DNA of 64,000 nucleotides from Sulfurimonas sp. (GTDB lineage Bacteria > Campylobacterota > Campylobacteria > Campylobacterales > Sulfurimonadaceae): assembly GCF_028694605.1 (NCBI RefSeq), contig NZ_JAQVKP010000007.1, positions 54,937 to 118,936 on the forward strand, written 5' to 3'. Shown here in pieces: positions 60,901 through 64,000 of this stretch (position 1 is the stretch's first letter; the number at the start of each line of letters is the position of its first letter). The notes beneath the pieces were generated by a model. The model saw only the letters and a program-made list of their open reading frames with translations, was not told the origin of the DNA and did no database searches. The translations under genes and the position numbers were made by a program.

Positions 60901-62415
60901 TCACCTCCGCCGCATCACGATATCTACTCAATCGAAGATTTGGCACAGTTGATTTTTGATGTAAAGCAGGTTAATCCAAAAGCAAAAGTGGCGGTAAAAC
61001 TAGTCTCAACTTTGGGTGTAGGAACGATTGCAGCCGGTGTTGCAAAAGCGTATGCGGATAAAATCATCATCTCCGGAGGAGACGGCGGAACCGGTGCTGC
61101 ACCTCTTACTTCTATCAAATTTGCAGGAAACCCATGGGAGCTTGGACTTAGTGAAGCACACAATGCACTCAAAGCAAACAACCTCAGAGGTTTAGTAGAA
61201 GTTCAAGCAGACGGTGGACTAAAAACAGGTCTTGATGTCGTTAAAGCAGCACTTTTGGGGGCGGAGAGTTACGCATTTGGTACCGGAGTTTTGACAATTG
61301 TCGGCTGTAAAATGCTTCGTATCTGCCATGTCAACAAATGCTCTGTAGGTATCGCAACGCAAAACGAGAAGCTTCGTCAAGAGTTTTTCAAAGGGCATGT
61401 GCATCAATTGGTGAACTACTTCACACTTTTAGCAGAAGATGTCCGCTCAATTATGGCAGAGCTTGGCTTTAGAACAATGCAAGAGATGATTGGAAGAAAC
61501 GACCTCTTTAAAGTAGTTGATGATCCATTTGCACAAAAATTTGATTTTAGTGCTCTTCTACACCAAGAAAAAGGTGTCAATACATGTCAAGAACCATATA
61601 ATGCACCTTTTGACGACAACAGTTTTGAGAAAGATGTTTTAAAAGAGGCAATAAGTTCTATCAAGCATCCAAAAAATCAAGTACGTATCACTCGTGAAAT
61701 TACAAATGTTAACAGAAGTTTTGGAGCACTTATAAGCGGTGAGATAGCACAGTATTATGGAGACAAAGGACTTGCAAGCGATACTGTACGCATCAATCTT
61801 ACGGGAATCTCCGGACAAGCGCTTGGTGCCTTTTTGGTTCCGGGAGTATCTCTCTATCTTGAAGGTGTAGCAAATGACTACATCGGCAAAGGGATGCATG
61901 GTGGTAAAATAATCATCAAATCATCTAATGAGGGTGAGAAGTTTGCAGCAGGTGGCAATACATGTCTCTATGGTGCAACAGGCGGAAAACTTTATGTCTC
62001 AGGAAGTGTCGGCGAGAGATTTGGTGTACGTAATTCAGGTGCACTTGCGGTCGTCGAGGGAACTGGAGACAATGCTTGTGAGTATATGACGGGCGGTGTT
62101 GTAGTTATCTTAGGGCGTACTGGTATCAACTTTGGTGCAGGTATGACAGGCGGTATAAGTTTTGTATATGATGCAGAGCATACATTTATAGAAAGTGTCA
62201 ACCGTGAACTTGTCGAACCGGTACGTATTGATACGGATGATGGAGATGAGGCGAGACACTATCTAAAAAGACTTTTAAAAGACTATTTGGCAGAAACAGG
62301 AAGCAAAAAAGCAAAAGCACTGCTTGAGAACTTTAGAGTAGAGGTGAGAAATTTCTGGCTTGTAAAACCTAAAAACCTAACAAAACTACCTATGAACTTA
62401 GAGATTGGAGATTAA
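57976..62415 (+). CDS. gltB: Glutamate synthase (NADPH) large subunit
   Basis: This 1479-residue iron-sulfur flavoprotein forms glutamate from glutamine and 2-oxoglutarate. The N-terminal amidotransferase cysteine is Cys15 in DNCGFGLI, so a 14-residue propeptide is removed. The glutamine-binding part includes HQRFSTNTLPEWRLAQPFR and HNGEINS. The synthase part has GEGGEDSERFGTNRNSKIKQV and SGGDGGTGAAP, and the [3Fe-4S] cysteines are in VGCKMLRICHVNKCSVG. The C-terminal gltB domain (GGNTCLYGATGGKLYVSG) is complete. Length matches the usual 1480-1530. GltD follows after two bases. The gene has a promoter and strong ribosome site (taggag). Confidence 0.97.
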   Translation: MVAYHDLLRSFKDNCGFGLIANIKNRASHKTLNDAVTALERMMHRGAVAADGKTGDGSGLLLSLPEEFLRKEAAKSGIELPAQFAVACVFTKDKNHLATIEEVCANNDLKVVLKRDVPVDVNALGEQALASLPNIVQLFITPNSIMATNRFEALLYLSRKESEHKLVGDRDFYIASMSSKVLSYKGLVMPTHIQEFYKDLQDESFKISFSLFHQRFSTNTLPEWRLAQPFRAVAHNGEINSVEGNRFNVEIKSESIKSEVFTNEEIQRILPILQPKSSDSASADNFFEFLLVNGMDFFKAVRALIPAAWQNAPHMDPELRAFYEYHSTVFEAWDGPAAFSVTDGRYVGCVLDRNGLRPSKYIITKDDTLLIASEYGVVDISEEEIKERGRLQSGEMIGLDLKFGKIFKNSEINDYLKSSNPYMKWLNEHMIYLQEHVVDQYMSKPEYEKQELIARQRYFNITHEVVEQVIEPMMLEGKEAVGSMGDDTPLACFSQKQRAFTDFFKQKFAQVTNPPIDPIREKVVMSLNTGFGEVHNILDEVPFHAHRLKSISPIITNEKLVILKSFGDKKSPSYQDFYRNKTFSTAYESDLKKSLDALVETIVSSVKNEGTRIIILDDYEFSKTKRIIPMAMVIGCLNIALLKAKVRHLASMVAVTGEVYDSHSAAVLIGYGANAIHPKLLAESVIDHANRSNAVKIDCNAALKAVHNSLNAGILKIMSKMGISTIASYRNAGLFDIMGLNREVVNDCFATSHAALSGLNYEDIDARLAKYHTEAFEDNGFKKIFPLNIGGYYKFYTDQEHHDFGPAVIQAIHAVAESGTKKDYEKLRSLVNQRGLKFIRDFFEIKSDRKAIDISEVEPKEAIFKRFASAAMSLGSISPEAHETIALAMNQIGAQSNSGEGGEDSERFGTNRNSKIKQVASGRFGVTAAYLRSAEEIQIKVAQGAKPGEGGQLPGHKVSPLIGKLRHTVPGVTLISPPPHHDIYSIEDLAQLIFDVKQVNPKAKVAVKLVSTLGVGTIAAGVAKAYADKIIISGGDGGTGAAPLTSIKFAGNPWELGLSEAHNALKANNLRGLVEVQADGGLKTGLDVVKAALLGAESYAFGTGVLTIVGCKMLRICHVNKCSVGIATQNEKLRQEFFKGHVHQLVNYFTLLAEDVRSIMAELGFRTMQEMIGRNDLFKVVDDPFAQKFDFSALLHQEKGVNTCQEPYNAPFDDNSFEKDVLKEAISSIKHPKNQVRITREITNVNRSFGALISGEIAQYYGDKGLASDTVRINLTGISGQALGAFLVPGVSLYLEGVANDYIGKGMHGGKIIIKSSNEGEKFAAGGNTCLYGATGGKLYVSGSVGERFGVRNSGALAVVEGTGDNACEYMTGGVVVILGRTGINFGAGMTGGISFVYDAEHTFIESVNRELVEPVRIDTDDGDEARHYLKRLLKDYLAETGSKKAKALLENFRVEVRNFWLVKPKNLTKLPMNLEIGD

Positions 62416-62417
62416 TC

Positions 62418-63803
62418 ATGAGAGAGTATTTAAATACTGAAAGAATCGAGGCGAGAAAAAGATTAGTCGTTGAGAGAACAAAAGATTTTAATGAAATTTA
62501 TGAAGTTTTTGACCGCAATGAAGCTGCAACTCAAAGTGAGAGATGTATCCAGTGCGGAGACCCTTTTTGTCTCAACAAATGTCCACTGCACAACTATGTA
62601 CCGCAATGGCTCAAAGCCGTCAGTGAGAAGGATTTGGAGTTTGCATTTAAACTATCAAACGAGCCTTCGCCATTTCCGGAAGTTATGGGAAGAGTTTGTC
62701 CGCATGACAGACTTTGCGAGGGTGACTGTACGCTAAATGACGGGCATGGTGCTATTACAATCGGCTCAGTTGAGACATACATAACAGAAGAGGGATTTAA
62801 AGCAGGCTACAAACCGGAGTTCCCAGGCATCACGACAGACAAAAAAGTGGCTATCATCGGTAGCGGTCCGGCTGGTCTCTCATGTGCAACATATCTTTTG
62901 CGCTCAGGAATTGCCGTGACTATGTATGAGAGAAGCGATAGAGCGGGCGGGCTTCTTACATACGGAATCCCAAACTTTAAACTTGACAAAAAAATTGTTG
63001 AGCGTCGCGTAAAGTATCTTGCAGAAGCGGGAATGGAGCTTGTTCTTAACTGTGAAGTCGGCAAAGATATAACTTTTGAAGAGATTGCCGACAAACATGA
63101 TGCGATGTTTATCGGCGTAGGCGCGACAAAAGCGAAAAAGGCCTCTATCAACGGGGAGCAGGCACCAAACGTCTATAAGGCGATGGATTACCTAACTGCT
63201 ATCCAAAGAAAAAACTTCAAACTATCCTATGATAAAAAGTTTGATTATAAAGATAAAAATGTTGTAGTCATCGGCGGCGGCGATACGGCAATGGATTGCC
63301 TAAGAACAGCAAAGAGAGAGGGTGCAAAAAGCGTTATGTGTCTATACCGCCGCGATGCACACAACATGCCCGGAAGCCAAAAAGAGTATAAAAACGCCAT
63401 GGAAGAGGGTGTTGATTTTACATTTTTCGCCGCACCAAAAGAGATTATCTTAAGCGAGAAAGGAAATGCCATTGCTGTTGAAGTGGTCAAGACAACACTT
63501 GGTGCAAAAGATGAGAGCGGACGTCAAAAAATGGAAGAGGTCAAAGGAAGCGAATACAGAGTGAGTGCAGATGTCATCATCATGTCGCTTGGTTTTGATC
63601 CAGAAGTCCCATCTTTCTTGGCGGAAAATGGCATAAGCACCAACAAATGGGGCGGCATCATCGTCAACGAAGAGACCCATGAGACAACAACCGCAGGCAT
63701 CTATGCAGGCGGCGACTGCTACAGAGGCGCGGACTTGGTTGTAACAGCAGCGTATGACGGCCGTGAAGCCGCAAGAAGCATCGTTAAAAAACTGCTTCGA
63801 TAA
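62418..63803 (+). CDS. gltD: Glutamate synthase (NADPH) small subunit
   Basis: This 461-residue NADPH-reducing subunit passes electrons to GltB. Two [4Fe-4S] cysteine sets are visible near the N-terminus (RCIQCGDPFCLNKCP and CPHDRLCEGDC). The FAD loop is IIGSGPAGLSCATYL and the NADPH loop is VVIGGGDTAMDC, with AGGDCYRGADLVVTA at the C-terminus. Length is typical. It begins two bases after gltB and shares its promoter. Confidence 0.96.
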   Translation: MREYLNTERIEARKRLVVERTKDFNEIYEVFDRNEAATQSERCIQCGDPFCLNKCPLHNYVPQWLKAVSEKDLEFAFKLSNEPSPFPEVMGRVCPHDRLCEGDCTLNDGHGAITIGSVETYITEEGFKAGYKPEFPGITTDKKVAIIGSGPAGLSCATYLLRSGIAVTMYERSDRAGGLLTYGIPNFKLDKKIVERRVKYLAEAGMELVLNCEVGKDITFEEIADKHDAMFIGVGATKAKKASINGEQAPNVYKAMDYLTAIQRKNFKLSYDKKFDYKDKNVVVIGGGDTAMDCLRTAKREGAKSVMCLYRRDAHNMPGSQKEYKNAMEEGVDFTFFAAPKEIILSEKGNAIAVEVVKTTLGAKDESGRQKMEEVKGSEYRVSADVIIMSLGFDPEVPSFLAENGISTNKWGGIIVNEETHETTTAGIYAGGDCYRGADLVVTAAYDGREAARSIVKKLLR

Positions 63804-63807
63804 ATAT

Positions 63808-63838
63808 TTTTTCATATGCAGCTTTTGCATATGAAAAA
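63808..63838. terminator. Inverted repeat after gltD, possible terminator
   Basis: The arms tttttcatatgca (63808-63820) and tgcatatgaaaaa (63826-63838) form a 13-bp perfect stem with a 5-base loop. No T-run follows it on the + strand, so termination is plausible but not canonical. Confidence 0.5.
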
Positions 63839-63952
63839 GCCACTCTCCCTTTCTCTAAATCAAGCATAATTTTCTCAACTTTCGCACATAGAAAATCCTA
63901 AATTTCCTACATTCAAAAGCATAAATAAAGCCCATAAATAGGCACTTTAAAG

Positions 63953-63958
63953 TATAAT
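63953..63958 (+). promoter_or_regulatory. -10 element of the gene at the right edge
   Basis: TATAAT at 63953-63958 lies 37 bases before an ATG at 63996, which has aaggtg about seven bases upstream. 63839-63952 otherwise shows nothing recognisable. Confidence 0.55.
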
Positions 63959-63995
63959 TTGTTTACGACAACAGACCAATACAAGGTGCTTTTTT

Positions 63996-64000
63996 ATGAG
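63996..64000 (+). CDS. Start of a gene cut by the window edge
   Basis: Only the start codon and two more bases (ATG-AG) are in the window. The start is supported by the promoter at 63953 and the ribosome site aaggtg at 63983-63988. Nothing can be said about the product. Confidence 0.4.

Overview
The window looks like a chromosome segment of a Campylobacterota (Epsilonproteobacteria) member, most likely a free-living Sulfurimonas-like organism. This is judged from gene content and protein style: a Campylobacter-type RpoN, a long DapD, the speA-cysE-aspC gene order, a small S4 protein, a short RecO, and AT-rich intergenic DNA with extended -10 promoters (TGn-TATAAT). The genus is an inference. 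Coding density is high, many neighbours overlap by 4 nt (ATGA), and I see no CRISPR array, insertion sequence or rRNA.

Region by region. 1-1160: the 3' end of a TRAP transporter large permease and a HIT-family hydrolase. 1160-2565: a small accessory patch with a DUF4258/DUF2283 pair, a dispersed palindromic repeat joined to an HNH nuclease remnant, and a MazF/PemK-type toxin with its antitoxin. 2566-3534: corA. 3669-23252: a large alpha-glucan (glycogen) cluster on the + strand. It holds a phosphorylase-family protein, 6-phosphofructokinase, a nucleotidyltransferase/phosphohexomutase-like fusion, two GH57 enzymes, a GalT-family protein, a ROK sugar kinase, two glycogen synthases and branching enzyme. 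The cluster is split between its two GH57 genes by a one-gene MmeI-like restriction-modification enzyme and an ORF6N protein. 23239-27952 (- strand): mgtE, a very AT-rich unknown membrane-anchored protein with a GNAT acetyltransferase, and a DUF2156 protein.

28125-28199 is tRNA-Gln(UUG). 28352-30433 holds an EEP-family hydrolase and cardiolipin synthase, divergent from ppaC. 31562-36538 is a seven-gene operon: S4 protein, trpD, tsaE, lptB, rpoN, a class III Fic protein and a TIGR02757 protein. An MFS transporter follows on the other strand. 37797-49339 carries a CoA-binding protein, ilvA, a WD40 protein with long helical repeats, ilvB-ilvN, lpxD, a 66-residue protein and tamA-tamB. 49352-54335 (- strand) is dapD-speA-cysE-aspC. 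54409-57797 holds an ankyrin protein, a methyltransferase, a chemoreceptor with a periplasmic haem-binding motif, and recO. 57976-63803 is gltB-gltD (glutamate synthase), and a new gene begins at the right edge.

How the genes fit together: the glucan cluster can build (GlgA x2, GlgB), trim or rearrange (two GH57, phosphorylase family) and feed sugar into glycolysis (ROK kinase, PfkA), but no recognisable glgC is present. IlvA, IlvB and IlvN supply branched-chain amino acids; GltBD, AspC, DapD and CysE supply nitrogen and amino-acid metabolism; LptB, LpxD and TamAB serve the outer membrane. The features most worth following up are the phosphorylase-family protein that lacks the PLP lysine, the catalytically degenerate mutase half of the fusion, the AT-rich GNAT/unknown gene pair, the 84-residue repeats of the WD40 protein, and three promoters placed for leaderless transcripts.
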